Assembly: GCA_947579665.1 (NCBI GenBank)
Contig: OX388344.1
Coordinates: 13,386,346 to 13,450,345, forward strand
From: Sympetrum striolatum
Lineage: Eukaryota; Arthropoda; Insecta; Odonata; Libellulidae
Reading direction: 5' to 3'
DNA: 64,000 bases
Position numbers and translations under genes: made by a program. The notes under the pieces are model-generated. The model saw only the letters and a list, made by a program, of their open reading frames with translations, had not been told where the DNA came from and did no database searches. Below are positions 22,951-34,736 of the stretch, in pieces; the first letter of the stretch is position 1; every line of letters begins with the position of its first letter.

Positions 22951-23912
22951 AAAGTGTGCTTCCTGTTGAGTGAATATGAACTTATATATACCCTGTGATC
23001 TTTCTTTCGGTATACAGGACTCCCAACATCTGTTACCTTAGAGTGTGGTGATATATAAGAATGACAAGTTACGAAATCTCTGATCTAATTTCTTTGGTTG
23101 GAATTCCACACTCTTTTACAAAGTTCCCAATCAGTAAGCTATATAGTCCATATTTAACCAATCAAAATCATTATAAACCCTTCTATATAAAGGAAACTTT
23201 GGCGGTTTTTCTGAGAGTTTATTTAATACTGCTTTTAAAGTTAATTACATTTTGACAATATTCAGATGATTGTCTGTGTTCGATACTAAGTTTATGCAGT
23301 TATTGCCACTTTAAAACCAGGCAAGTAAATGAATTTCTATTACGAAATAAAACTGTAATTTGTTTTGTTTTTATTCTCTACTTCTCACGAAATATTGGAC
23401 TAGTGAGTAAAAGCACAAGTATTATTTAGATAACCACAATTAAAAAGAAATGGTTGAACGTTTCTTACATTTCTCTGAACGATTTTATGGACGTTTATAT
23501 TTGCAGATATGTAATTCGAAAATATTAAAAGGAGATGCAGTTCATTTTGATAAGAAAAAAACGTAAACTTTTAGCCAATTATGTTGAAAAGTGTGAATAT
23601 AATTTACACTCTTAAAGAATTACTGATTGTAAATCTTGTATTATTTTTCCTACAAGTACATGCGGCATCTCAAACTCCTGACTGCGACTTTATTTGTGAG
23701 CAATCCAGTTGAACTTTCTACTTATTCCGTAACTTAATTTTCAAATGCCATTATTTCACCATTGATTGCGAGGTAATCTGACAAACTCAAGTAGTTATTT
23801 AGAGCTCAGGATTCGTGGTGACAACTACTTGATATATCTGGAATCAGTTATTTTAATCTGTTCTTAAGTTTTCCTTTAGAATAAGTAATTAACGATGCAT
23901 TGAATGGTAGTA
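22951..23912. other. noncoding, no supported gene
   Basis: AT-rich. A 64-codon frame at 23061-23255 lacks promoter or splice support and is low-complexity in its second half. Confidence 0.4.
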
Positions 23913-24124
23913 CAGTAAACTCCCGTTTATCCGAAATGTACGGCGGCCGGTTCGGATAACGAAAATTTCGGATAAACCGAAGTACCCGCGTTTAACATCC
24001 AGAATTGCGTCAATACCGCGAAATATGAACGTAAAACGTGAGTTCGTAGAATGCTATTGATATGGTTCTGACTAAGCCTGCATGTTTCGGATAAAGCGGA
24101 TTTCGGATAAACGGAAGTTTACTC
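23913..24124. mobile_element. pogo/Tigger-like MITE (212 bp)
   Basis: Terminal inverted repeats CAGTAAACTCCCGTTTATCC and its inverse (GGATAAACGGAAGTTTACTC) are flanked by TA on both sides, the target used by Tc1/mariner-pogo elements. Internal halves also mirror each other (CGGTTCGGATAA and TTCGGATAAAGC). No transposase. It is related to the longer remnant at 53527-53979. Confidence 0.8.
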
Positions 24125-24905
24125 TATACTTCTATTCAATCTTTTCTAAATTCCTCAGAACAATTAGTAGTAATCAATCGCTGCCTACTTGAATTTATAT
24201 TTAGTGAAGGCAGTGTTTGTTGGTAGAAGTTTAGTAAGAAGTGCATATATATGTATTAAACACCTGCTTCGTAGGTGCAGAGGGAATAATGCCCAATTCT
24301 TGTCAACCCTAGCTAAGGTGCTAATGGATTAAGGCACCTCGAACTGTATCTCTTAGCACCCGTTTAATCTGAGAGTTGGAGGCTCTACTGCCACCACCCA
24401 TCTAGTCAATTTTATTAGGAAAATTATGAGGGATATCTGTTAGCTATTTTGAAAAAAAAACTCGATCCAAATTAAATGGAATATGTAGCTTAATGTCACA
24501 AGTAACACAGTTTGGTCTTCAAAGATCTATGCGAGTAAAACTGAACCTTTTTCTTTACGTATTTCTAATATTATTTGCAATCAATTATTCGGATGTTTAA
24601 GTATCGCATTCTCGTCTCCATACGATCTGCACCGAGTTCATTTTCCTCTTACGTCAGAACCATCCTTATTTCTATTCCTAGTGCCCTCAAATTACAATTC
24701 TTCTACTCTAATATTGTGTTTAGAAGTGTTGATGAGTACAATTTTTTAACATCGAAGTGGATCACCGTTATATAACTTCATAAAATTACATTAATACGAT
24801 ATTTTTCTTTGTCACCGGGAAATTTATTTTTAAATTATTCTCTTCTTGATATTACTATATTCACTAATAAATGATTAATTACTTTGGTGTTTCTATACTT
24901 TGCAG
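24125..24905. other. noncoding with a GC-richer patch at 24255-24415
   Basis: The patch has a short minus-strand frame (MGGGSRASNSQIKRVLRDTV) that stops soon and has no splice context; it may be a mobile-element scrap. The rest is AT-rich. Confidence 0.3.
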
Positions 24906-25027
24906 TTTAAAGAAAGTGAACTTGCCCAAATTTCAATAAGGCTTTACCGTATGACTTCACAAATGCGAGTGACCACCGTCAACGGAAGAGGCTGGAGGGA
25001 CAACGGAAGGGTGGATCTCCAAGTTAA
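24906..25027 (+). CDS. exon 1 (of those visible) of a three-exon gene end
   Basis: The acceptor ATACTTTGCAG precedes 24906. The only open frame starts in phase 0 and reads FKESELAQISIRLYRMTSQM followed by RVTTVNGRGWRDNGRVDLQV. A donor GTAAAC at 25028 ends the exon in phase 2, which joins perfectly to the next exon (AA + G gives Lys). Using the nearer GTTAAG donor at 25023 would break the phase. GC content is well above the flanks. The protein is not recognised; alternating polar and hydrophobic residues suggest beta strands. Upstream exons are outside what I can identify. Confidence 0.65.
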
Positions 25028-25935
25028 GTAAACAGACTATACTTTCATAATTTGCAGATTAATTTAAATTTCATCATCTTATGGTATTTCGAAGTATTAA
25101 AAATTATATTTCAAATTAAGGAAGACATTTTTAAGTGAGATTTATGAATTTAACACATAGTTTTTGCTTATTAAAGTATTTATAATTTATTGCTTTTGCT
25201 TCTAAAATTCCAAACAAGAGAGAGACATGGCTGTTTTTATATGTCTGATAATATTAAAATAACTTATTTCCTTCTTAGCATTTTGCCTAATATTCAAATT
25301 TAATAATCACATTCACATATTCCTTCTGAGTCCATGAGCTATTTAAATTATTGCATTACATTATATTTAGATATGTATATTTCCCTATTATGTGGAGTTT
25401 CTATGTAAATGCCGATTTGAATGTGACTTTACCACTACGTTTAGATGACTGTTGCATTAAAAACAATCGTTGGCTTATAAGCTAGCCAAATCAAACTGTA
25501 CAGACTCCGTACAATCCTTTTTCTCATAAAATTCGATACTTAACTTTCGATTGACTTTCCTATTAATAAAGAAATAAAAGAAGGATATTGAGTACCCGCC
25601 GTTAGTTGTCAGATGAAAAAGACGTATCTGACATCCTGGAGAATGGATTTAAATTCACGTTTTTTTCCTCAATTGTAATTATAAAATAAGGAATTAATAT
25701 TTGGAGATTCTAATGATTGCTAAAGATCAATGTTTTGCGAGAAAAACATAGTTTTTCCAGAATTCTTTTGGTATATTAGCGCATTTACCAAGGCCATTCA
25801 TTCCACTTTTTAGAAACGCCGCTTCCTTTAATTATAATTTCATCTTATGAATTATGTTCTTTCTTTCAAACACTAATAATTCTGAGGAAAATATATTTTT
25901 TCCACAAATGAAATTTTTGCCTACTAGTAACAAAA

Positions 25936-25977
25936 GCACGATCAGGTGACGACGATCATTCGTCGAAACCGGTCGTG
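25936..25977 (+). ncRNA. degenerate Penelope-type hammerhead motif
   Basis: CACGA (25937-25941) can pair with TCGTG (25973-25977). GACG and CGTC form a stem II, and GAAACCGGTC carries the second core strand and cleavage triplet. The first core strand reads GTGACGA instead of CTGATGA, so activity is unlikely. A relic of a Penelope-like element end is the likely source. Confidence 0.45.
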
Positions 25978-26129
25978 TTTTTGATGTTGCTAGGCTAAAT
26001 ACAACTTGTGGAATAAGTACAATATTTTTTACATACAGATTCACAAATCTCAAGGAAAATACTAAATTATTTTTCAACATGCGATGTAAATTAAATTTTA
26101 CTTAGCAGAGGAAAGCCTATGACTTAAAC

Positions 26130-26340
26130 AGTGCAGTACAAGAAGTGAAAAATAGTAACTTTGCTGGGACTCGAAGCCAAGCACACCACTCTAAAGGATG
26201 TAGCTTTGTAGATTATTAGATAAGATACTAGTATTTTAGTGATTAGAATGACGGTAATTTTGAGCGATTGGATTACCCGTCCGGAATGTGAGAGACCCGG
26301 GTTCATGTCCCAGTCAAGACACTATTTTTCACTTCTCGTA
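26130..26340 (-). mobile_element. foldback tRNA-derived element, diverged copy
   Basis: Both ends carry 'agaagtgaaaaatagt' or its inverse next to a B-box-like GGGACTCGAAGCC / GGGTTCATGTCCC, giving inverted repeats of about 40 bp. The right half matches 18780-18830 well. It sits in the intron just before the exon at 26395. The half-copy at 30130-30240 belongs to a duplicate of this region. Confidence 0.6.
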
Positions 26341-26394
26341 AACACCTTTTTTGTTATTCGATGCATTATTAATTTGAATTTGTTTGTCTTTAAG

Positions 26395-26509
26395 GATTAA
26401 TGGAGATCTGCAATCGATTCACATATCGATACTGCCCAGGTATAATGTGACTACGCAGAGAAAAACATCACCGGAGATCCACATGGAGTCGTCGGAGTTC
26501 AAAATTAAG
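26395..26509 (+). CDS. exon 2 of the three-exon gene end
   Basis: The acceptor TTTGTCTTTAAG and the donor AAG/GTAATG frame a 115-nt exon (phase 2 in, phase 0 out). It encodes INGDLQSIHISILPRYN then VTTQRKTSPEIHMESSEF. Intake phase fits the donor at 25028 and output phase fits the acceptor at 28626. A frame-broken duplicate exists at 30302-30434. Confidence 0.7.
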
Positions 26510-26955
26510 GTAATGAGAATTTTTAATTACTCCGAATCGCTGTATTTCACCTTCTGGCCTTTTTAAACATATAAATAGAGAAGTACGTCTATTCTACGAT
26601 CTCAATCTTAAAAATTTATTTGGTTCATATTAGTATAACGTCATCGTCGTCATCAATATCCCCCAAAGGGATACTATGTTATTAGTGCCTTCCTTATATA
26701 TAAATTTATCCACATGTATAACTCGAATAATTAAAAAATAAATGACTTTCCTACTATTAAAATATTTTGGTTCAAATAGATAAATTATGGTTCAAGAAGG
26801 GTTTGAACTGGCTCCCGATTAGAGACACGTCAAAAAAAAACAGACGACTGTGTGCCCTCTTAATTTATGGGCGTTATTGAATTTCCAGCCACTTGGCTTC
26901 AAATTGAACCTTTTCAATTTCTGCATCTTTCTTAATGAAAAAGTGCTTTTGCATA

Positions 26956-27027
26956 TTGGCTCCCACCGGGAATTGATCCCGGGACCACTTTCACCAGACG
27001 CGCTGTCCACATGACTATCCGAGAGCC
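26956..27027 (-). mobile_element. tRNA-derived SINE head (minus strand)
   Basis: The minus strand reads GGATAGTCATGTGGACAGCG (A-box side), then GTCCCGGGATCAATTCCCGG (B-box side) and GGGAGCC. The same sequence occurs at 54391-54466, showing a dispersed family rather than a tRNA gene. Confidence 0.65.
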
Positions 27028-27241
27028 TTGACACGTTGATATTTTTTCTGAAGTGGTCGTTTAATATTGATGAAAAATAAAAGGCGTGGATTAAAATTAA
27101 TTACGGTCAGAATATTAAAAATATATACTTAATGTACTTCGGAATTAAAAGAGATCGTTTGACATTATTCGATCTTTCATAACCTAAAATAATTTAATCG
27201 ATTTTAAATGAAAACAATAAAGAATCAAAGATAGATAAAAA

Positions 27242-27265
27242 CGGACGCGGCGGCGCGCGGGTCTT
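27242..27265. other. short CpG-dense burst
   Basis: GGACGCGGCGGCGCGCGGGTC stands in an otherwise AT-rich stretch with several CpG steps in 21 bp. No gene start or repeat is attached to it. Confidence 0.4.
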
Positions 27266-27408
27266 TTGAATTTAAAATTTACGATAATAATTGATTGAAT
27301 TTGAAAAAAAAAAGTTTTGAAAATGAATAAATAAATAATTAATTAAGAACATATAATTAAAAAAATAATACATACGCGTAGTTGCCTAGTCCTAGGTTAA
27401 AATAAGAG

Positions 27409-27634
27409 TTATAAGCTTAGAGGCATACTTGGGCTTTTATATTTAGGGCAGCAATCCCTTGGGGAGTTCCACATACTTCGGAAGAGCTCGGAAGGTCCTT
27501 GAGGAAGAGGATCATTTATAACAGCTTCTTTCGGCACTGTTTCAATTGGCTTGAGTTTGCCCCAATAAATGCCCTTCATAGACGTTATTTTCGGAACTCT
27601 TAAAATGTTTTTGTAGTCATTCTCTCGAACGCAA
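27409..27634 (-). CDS. terminal exon, unrecognised protein (minus strand)
   Basis: The minus strand has a continuous 75-codon frame to a TAA at 27409-27411. It includes VRENDYKNILRVPKITSMKG, then YWGKLKPIETVPKEAVINDP and ELFRSMWNSPRDCCPKYKSP, and ends PLSL. Composition is strongly protein-like (Trp, Cys-Cys, charged and Pro residues). A plausible acceptor with a branch-like ACTAAT just upstream (ACTAATTAG) would start the exon at 27634 in phase 2. The open frame extends further upstream to a TGA near 27690, so the start is uncertain. It lies inside the intron of the plus-strand gene, in antisense. No family recognised. Confidence 0.55.
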
Positions 27635-28626
27635 CTAATTAGTATAATATGGTGGGAGAACAGAATTTTGTCAATCCGGGCTCGCGTACGTCAGTATTGA
27701 CCTGTTTACCTATTGAGTAACAGAATTTTACGCTATCAAATTTGAATTTATTTACCGAAAATATAATTAATCAAGATAATATATTGGATTTTTTATAAAT
27801 GTTTATGGAATTATGACTCCGCTGATTTACTGTCCCAATTCAGAAAGTGAGACTATAATTGTTGAGAAGTTTGAATCTTTATCGTTTCGCAGTAGTTTTC
27901 TGTTCTTCTCAAGTATACGGAATGAATGTTAAGCTCAGTACTTCTCTCACCAGAATAACATTCATTATTACCGGAATCGTTTGTAATTTTAAATTTGAGT
28001 GATACTTTTTTCAGGAATATTATTCAACTTTGAAGAATCGGTATTGAGAGCCTTATTTAGTCAATCATTCATAACATTTTTTCACAAACGAATCTCTGAG
28101 AATCGGATTAAATTTTAGTGAAACATTTATCCAAATTCTAAGGATTAAATTTCTGAATTGATTCTCCGATTGATACTTCTCATAAAGTTAACCAGTTTTA
28201 GTCGAAAAACATTTAAATTTTCGACCGAAATTTCGCGTTTATGCTCTTTTTCGTATATTTCATGATGAATTGGAAAGTTTTTATCAAATTTGGTTTAACC
28301 TCGTCGACATCTATAATACGAGAACCAATATTATTACGTTTTTCGAACTTTGTGTATTCTTAGGCGAAAAAGGTAAATTTTCTACTGGACTATAGCATGT
28401 TTCACCGTTTTTTCGTAAATATTTTGATAAATAGATAAATCTTGTATTATTTCAATGGATCTTTTCAATAGCTATACAACCGGATCTAGGCAAGTTCCGC
28501 CGATATAATGATTTTAATACTGTACCGATAATTGGGTTTATATTAATGTTTTGACTTTTAGTTTATAATAAAAAATAAGAACTCCTAAAGAATATTCCTA
28601 GTAATACTGCGTCTCTTTATTTTCAG

Positions 28627-28752
28627 GTATCCAATATTTGGAATGATCCTGGTCTGATAAATACTCCGCTGGTTTTTCTCACCGATTGGGAAAGTGAATC
28701 TCTGTGGCCAGTGAAAGTCACGATCAAGGTCACGAGACAGCTGATTATCTAA
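28627..28752 (+). CDS. terminal exon of the three-exon gene end
   Basis: The acceptor TCTTTATTTTCAG opens a phase-0 exon encoding VSNIWNDPGLINTPLVFLTD, then WESESLWPVKVTIKVTRQLI, and a TAA at 28750-28752. Joined to the exons at 24906 and 26395 it gives an uninterrupted 120-residue C-terminal segment whose phases all agree. The ending, rich in alternating Val/Ile/Thr, suggests a beta-rich domain, possibly secreted. No family is recognised. Confidence 0.7.
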   Translation, partial: VSNIWNDPGLINTPLVFLTDWESESLWPVKVTIKVTRQLII

Positions 28753-29039
28753 AAGTTGGTAAACAAGGATAAGGCGTGAGTTGATTTTTATATTGATGTT
28801 TTTGAAAATTTGAATGGAAAAATGTTATTGATAATCTCCCATTCCAGTGCTTAACCCTGAATTAGTCCCGTAAAAAATATACATAATTTTTCTCTTGGGG
28901 AAAAAATGTCCACATTATTCTCTGAATTTTTAAGACCTCTTTCAAGGGTAAATCATTGGATTAAATGTATTGTAGTTCATGAATGGTTATTTAAAAAAAT
29001 AAATGTATCGATATTTTTCCCATTGAGAATTGAACTGAA

Positions 29040-29094
29040 GAACTGGAATTCGGTTAAACTGAAGGTCACGGAACAGTTGTTTGTTTTGTTGTAA
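29040..29094 (+). pseudogene. relic of the terminal exon
   Basis: The frame reading NWNSVKLKVTEQLFVLL and stop aligns with WESESLWPVKVTIKVTRQLI and stop of the exon at 28627; the DNA shares AAGGTCACG.ACAG. Only the 3' part is present and no acceptor lies directly upstream. Confidence 0.4.
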
Positions 29095-30129
29095 CGAGGC
29101 ACTTTCTTTTTACCCATTCGCGAAAGCACTTCGCCTTTGCTTTGACCTTCTTTATCAGAACTACTCTTGCTTTCAAAACATCTCTATTTCAAAACATTTA
29201 CATTTGTTGAATCATCGACTCAAATTTCAAACTTTAATTTCCGACATTTAGAATAGAATTTAGAAGTAATTCAGTCGTTGATCATGTTTGAACGGATAAT
29301 AAGGAATTAAGAATGAGTAATTTTTTTAATTGGTCACTGATGAGTGTACTTTCGCTTTGAATTACTACTTAAGCATCAGCTTTACTTTCCCTACCTTTTT
29401 AAACAATAATGCATTGACTTACGAGATATCACTATCGGTTATCCTAACGTATTTCGTGATTCAAATTCAGTGGCGAGTCTAGTGTTACATACTATTACTT
29501 TACTCATAATCTACAGGAAATAATTAACGGGAGTTTTTATCGTCGTTATTGCTATGCTGATTTTCCGTACACATTCAGTGAAAATTGAAGCACCGTTCGT
29601 GTGACAAGATCAAGGAGCTTGAATTTTTATCGCTTCTCAAAGGGTTTTCAGTTCTTCTCAAGTGTATGAAATAAGACCTTAAGTTCAATATCTCTCTCAT
29701 CAGAATTATGTGTATTTCTTACCAAATAACTTTATAATTTAATAATGAGATGTGCTATTTGAGGAATTTTAATTCAATTTGGAAAAAAGCAGTCTTAAGA
29801 AAACAATCAAATAATGGTAATCTTTTTCCGTAAATGATTGTATATTCATAAGTTTAGAATTGTGTCAAATAATAATTCTCATCTTAAAGAATGAATTTCT
29901 GAATCTCTCTGATTGATATTTTGCGTGAATTTTACCAGATTTAAATAATAATAATTAAAGGAGATATGTTTCCAAAGTAACTTATTTCCTCATTCAACAA
30001 ATTAATAATTTCATCGCGTATATGCTCCTGGCTATGAAATAATATACTTAATTCTTATTAAAAAGCGATCGAAATGAAGTTTGACTTAGTGAAGGAAAGC
30101 GTGCAACTTAACCAAAGCGTTGTAGAGTA

Positions 30130-30434
30130 AGCAAAAAAGTGACTTGTTCAGGATTCGAACCAAGGTTTTCCAATTTCCAGGACGTGGCTCGGAGGTATAT
30201 TGGATAGAATCCTAGTAGTTAGAATACCACAATTTAGTCAAACGTAGTTTAATGATTATTTTCTTTCGATACATTATCAATTTTCATTTTCAATTTTTTT
30301 CTAAAGGTTCGAGGAGAGCTCTAATCTATTTTTATCTTTATTGCCCAGGAGATCACCTCAATCAAAAGCTAATGGTGCAGAGAAAAACCATCACTGAAGA
30401 TGCTCATGTAGACGCCGGAATTCCAACTTACTGA
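30130..30434 (+). pseudogene. broken duplicate of exon 2 with its upstream half-SINE
   Basis: 30302-30434 matches 26395-26509, including CAGAGAAAAACCATCAC and the intron start GGTAATGAGAATTTTCAATT. Internal indels split the frame: LLPRRSPQSKANGAEKNH in one frame, MVQRKTITEDAHVDAG in another. The half foldback element at 30130-30240 matches 26150-26250. It is a pseudogene fragment from local duplication. Confidence 0.5.
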
Positions 30435-31350
30435 GAATAGAATGAGAATTAATGAGAGAGAATTGAGGTAATGAGAATTTTCAATTACTCTGAAACACTG
30501 TACTTCGCCTTATGGATTTGAAAAATGTTTCGTGTTTCTTACATCGAATTCTGTTACATTATTTGAAAATTGGCAAATTACGTCCGTGCTATTGAATTAT
30601 AATCGAAATGATTTAGCCTAACTTGGTGGTACGCCATTGAAAATAAATAAAATAATAACACTCTTTGCACTACCTTCTATTAAAAAAATTACGACCTGAT
30701 GGTCAATGCTTAGTAAAAACACAGTTTATAAACTACAAAGTGATTTTATTCCTATCCTACGAAATAATTACTACATTGATAGCTGTAGCTTATGGTTTTT
30801 GCTTTCCGATACTAAATTCTGTTGTAAATTCAGATTTTTAATCGATAAGGTATATTACAATTATTATCAAAATTATCCTGAAACTTACTTACATATTGAC
30901 TACAAAATAACATGCAAAGTTTTGGGTACTTGCTAGACCTAATTTGGTTAGAAATTATGAGCAAGTCATAGCTCAGTTTCAATCGGATTTTCAAGGTATA
31001 ATTACGCATTCTAAATAGATGCCAATGACTTCGTTTTCGAGAATTTACTTTGCTATTGTTTTTCACGGTTCTATTAACGACTTTTAGAAAAAATCGGTAA
31101 TTCAGTCGTGTGTCTTTCCGTTCGTACGATAGCTAGGAATAAAGAATCTGTTATTTTTTTAATCAGTCATTAATGAGTTCTCTGTAACTTTGAATTACAA
31201 CTTAGGATAGAGTTTTGTACCTTCTTAAATATTCTTCAATTGTTTTAGGAGAAATCACTAACGGCAACCATAAAGAAAATCGAGTTTTCAAATTCATTGG
31301 AGAGTCCAATGGTAGAAATAATTCTTAACTTATTATAAATAACCCGCCGA

Positions 31351-32237
31351 CAAAGATGCATTTCATTTCAGTAAATTAAATTTACTGAAATTAAATACTT
31401 TGTCCATTACATGCTGTGATATTAACCCTTAATTATTTGCGTGTGGTCAATATGAAGTGTATTTCCTTCGGTAACAAAGAAACCAATGAAAGTATTTCAA
31501 CCAAATTTTCGTAATGTAAAGATGTTTGCAATGGTATAATCTGCGAATTTAGTTAAATTCGAGTAGTAAAAAGCAAGCAATTTTATCAGTGTTACCAATT
31601 TTACAAAGATAATTTTTAATGATGATCGAAACCAAATTTCAATAATTTATAAGTGCCTTTACATAAACTAATTAATTTCTAAGAATAAAAAAAATACTGA
31701 AAGTATCGCCAACCGAGAAAGTTTTACAAAACATATTTTTTTGTGGATATTTTTAAATATTTTACCAAACATTTTTTTAATGCAACTTAAATGATTAAAA
31801 TGCTCTTAGGATTAAAAATCTTTATTAAAGCTCACTGAGTAAATTTATAATAATGTAATTCTATTATAGTAACAAAGAATTACGCAAAAAACTTTTGAAT
31901 AATTACTTTTTAAAAGTTGGTACTTCAGTTTTGTGCAGTTTATAGGCTGGATAAAGGTTATTTATAAATAAATATAAATAAAGGTAAATTTATAACAGCT
32001 TAGTTAAAATAATATTACTACGCCAAAAATTTAGCATCATAAAAAATACTTTCATTATATAAAACTAATATAGGTAACACTGATAAGGATAAAAGTCCCA
32101 TTTTGAGATATAACTTATCGTTTTGGCATAGTTTGGAAACCACTTCGAGGTAACCTATTAAAATGTCGACTCATTTATAAGCTGTCGGAATCCCGATATG
32201 TTAAAATGTATTTTCCACGGACGGATGGTACTTCTTA
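31351..32237. other. AT-rich noncoding stretch
   Basis: No gene or element boundary seen; it ends at the target duplication of the hAT-type element. Confidence 0.5.
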
Positions 32238-32245
32238 GCTGTTAT

Positions 32246-34481
32246 CAGTGGCGCAGCCAGGATTTGCCAATGGGGGGGTCAAAGGAAACGAAAAATGCCT
32301 AACTTACAGGGGCTAGTGTATTCATGCCCGTTACTTACTGCAAATATGTATGTCAATTCTTTCAAAAACTAAATGCATTGAAAACTAGAGGATTTAACGC
32401 TCATAGGGCCAACTTATTAATCTTTCCAACATAGTAGTTTACATAACCGAACTTTTGGAAACTTATCATAAGTGTTATTTGGATTTCTAGTTTGAATACG
32501 TCCAATATCTATTAAAAAGTCATTTGTTCTATGCTGAAGTTTTTTAGTGTTGTAGATACAGACTTCCCGAATCTTTGAGAGTTCTTTCTTTCAAGAGGTT
32601 GCTAAGCGTGAGATGGAAAAAATTAGTAACTATTATTTGGCAAGGGACATAAAACTTAATATCCACTCATAAATGGGTGGAAAGAACTGTGCAAAATTCC
32701 ACTTTACAAGTTTTTTTTAATACCGCGACCGGTTTCGGACGTTAGCAGGTCAGCAGGTTTCTAAGGAGTGACTTCATCCCTTGTTTTTAAAATTAACTCC
32801 TCTTCTAAGAAACAAAATATAATTTTTATCAGATGGTTTCGCTTTGTTAAAAAATCATTTATATCAGAATTTTCTGGTACGCTTACAATTAAGTCTCATT
32901 TCGTTATTTATGTATTAGCTAAGTAATCAATTAAATGTGTCACAAACCGAGCATGAAAAATTCGGCTGCATTAAAAATACAGTATACTCATGATTATTGT
33001 TGATATTATAATTGAATTTGCAGAATTAAAGTTACATACCAAGGTGAAAAAATGAAGTTGTCAACTTAAAATTATTTAGACTAATTAATAGTTAGGTTGC
33101 AATACCAGCAGAGAGCTGACGCAAACCTAGTATTACGCACTGTGTTCAAAGAAAAAAAAATTTCATGAATTGAAATTTTGAAGGGGTATTGCATGACCAC
33201 GTGGTTGACAGGATAAGCCATGAGCTTCGTTGGATTCTATTACCAGAGAAAAATTGGCTGCATCGAAAAGGAAGCTAGAGGATTTAAATCACAGTTTTAA
33301 CAATTTATATAATTTAATTCAGTCATCAAGTCACAGTTCCAATATATATGTGCGTAACTTACGCGAACAATACCTTTCAGCTGACTGATTTGCTTCCAAA
33401 TGGTATATTATTAATAATATCATAGCAAATAAATTTTTACTGATATCTTTTATTGCTCCAATACTTTTTCAAATTTCTACGGAAATTCGGTTAGCGAAAT
33501 ATTTTTGTAAATATACATCAAATTCAAAAAATAAAGATCAGTATATTTTCTATCATCCCGAGTAATGAAGAGTCTACTGTGCAAACTTTTAATCGTCCAG
33601 AATGCAAAATAAAGGAACAAGTATCTTTGCAATTGTCGCTAAACTCGTCTTGAGATGTGCCCTCTGATAACAGCCCTGAAATAAGACAATCCTAATTTAT
33701 GCATATAATAATGATTATTTCACAAAAAAAAACAATTAGAAATTAACTTACGTTTTTTTCGATAGCGGCCTCGAGCTGTTAGCGGACTGTGAAAACAATT
33801 TTCGGATGACCATCTGTATGTACCTTGTGAAATCCAAGCTAAACTCTCTTCTTACTAAACTCTCTCTTCTAAACTAAAGCTTCGAACTGTTCACTGTGAA
33901 TTTCTCAAAAGCACTCACGAGCCTAGTTTTGCATTCACAACCTTAAAAGAGTAACATGCAGAAGATCTTACTGAGCTTTTATTAATCTGTTTGTTCCTCA
34001 ATCGTAATATTAATCTCTGTTTTCAGGGGGCAAGTTTCGAATTACTTCTCGAATGTTCCCTTGTAATTTTTCGAGGAGTAAACAAATCAGAACTTTCGAA
34101 TTTTTCTCATGGGAATCTTATCTTATGGCGTGAGTTATCTAACTAAAATATAGGCTAAAGAAGTGCACGCGTTGAACATTGTGCACGAAACACTCGTATA
34201 ATAGCGTCCCATTGATATCGATGTCGAATCTAGGCCTACTCTGCTACCGAAAACATCACCTTAACTGAAATCGGAGCCATATTTACGGGTACGCGAAGCT
34301 TTCGCTGAATTTATCAAGCAAACACATGACAAGCAGTGTATCTGTAAGACTTGCGTGATAACCCCCCCTTAGCGAGGGGGGGTTTTGTACTCTTCAGCAG
34401 AAATAAAAGTACAAAGCTAGTCATAGGACTTGACTCTTGGGGGGATTTGAACCCCTAAAACCCCCCCTCGCTGCGCCACTG
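32246..34481. mobile_element. hAT-type nonautonomous DNA transposon (2.2 kb)
   Basis: Starts CAGTGGCGCAGCCAGG and ends with the inverse of CAGTGGCGCAGCGAGG. A perfect 8-bp duplication, GCTGTTAT, flanks it (32238-32245 and 34482-34489). Eight-bp duplications and CAGTGGCG termini are typical of hAT elements. Next to the ends lie G or C runs (32273-32279, 34363-34383, 34460-34467), with an internal hairpin at 34363-34382. No transposase frame is present. A Penelope-like GACCGGTTTCGG motif at 32727-32740 is nested inside. Confidence 0.85.
32719..32758 (-). ncRNA. degenerate Penelope-type hammerhead relic
   Basis: The minus strand carries GTCCGAAACCGGTCGCG preceded by CTGCTGACCTGC, resembling the second core strand of Penelope-type hammerheads with a poor first strand. 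Inactive by appearance. Confidence 0.3.
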
Positions 34482-34736
34482 GCTGTTATATTACCATATT
34501 TCTTTATTTGGTTGCTAGAACAATATTTCCTTGCATTGTTAAGCCAAATTAAAACATATATTATAAAAGGTAGAAATGAATAGCTGAATTTTCAATCTAC
34601 TTCTGTGTATATAATGATACAGTCTAGGTATTAATATTATTGTTTTCCTTGGAACTATGCTTATATTTACTTTTCTATTAAAAAAAATAATTCGATAGGA
34701 AATTAAAGATTCATTTCCTTAATTTCCCTTCCATAG

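Larger units (their letters stand above)
27800..31350. repeat. diverged tandem duplications
   Basis: 27850-28205 aligns with about 29600-29940 (offset ~1.75 kb). 29260-29550 aligns with 31080-31350 (offset ~1.8 kb). 26140-26640 aligns with 30060-30560 (offset ~3.9 kb). The 3' part of exon 28627-28752 has a relic at 29040-29094. The copies are old, with many indels. Confidence 0.6.

Noticed and set aside
34358..34481. Separate small hairpin element at the hAT end
   Set aside because: The G/C runs at both places match the terminal region of one element whose borders and 8-bp duplication are already explained.
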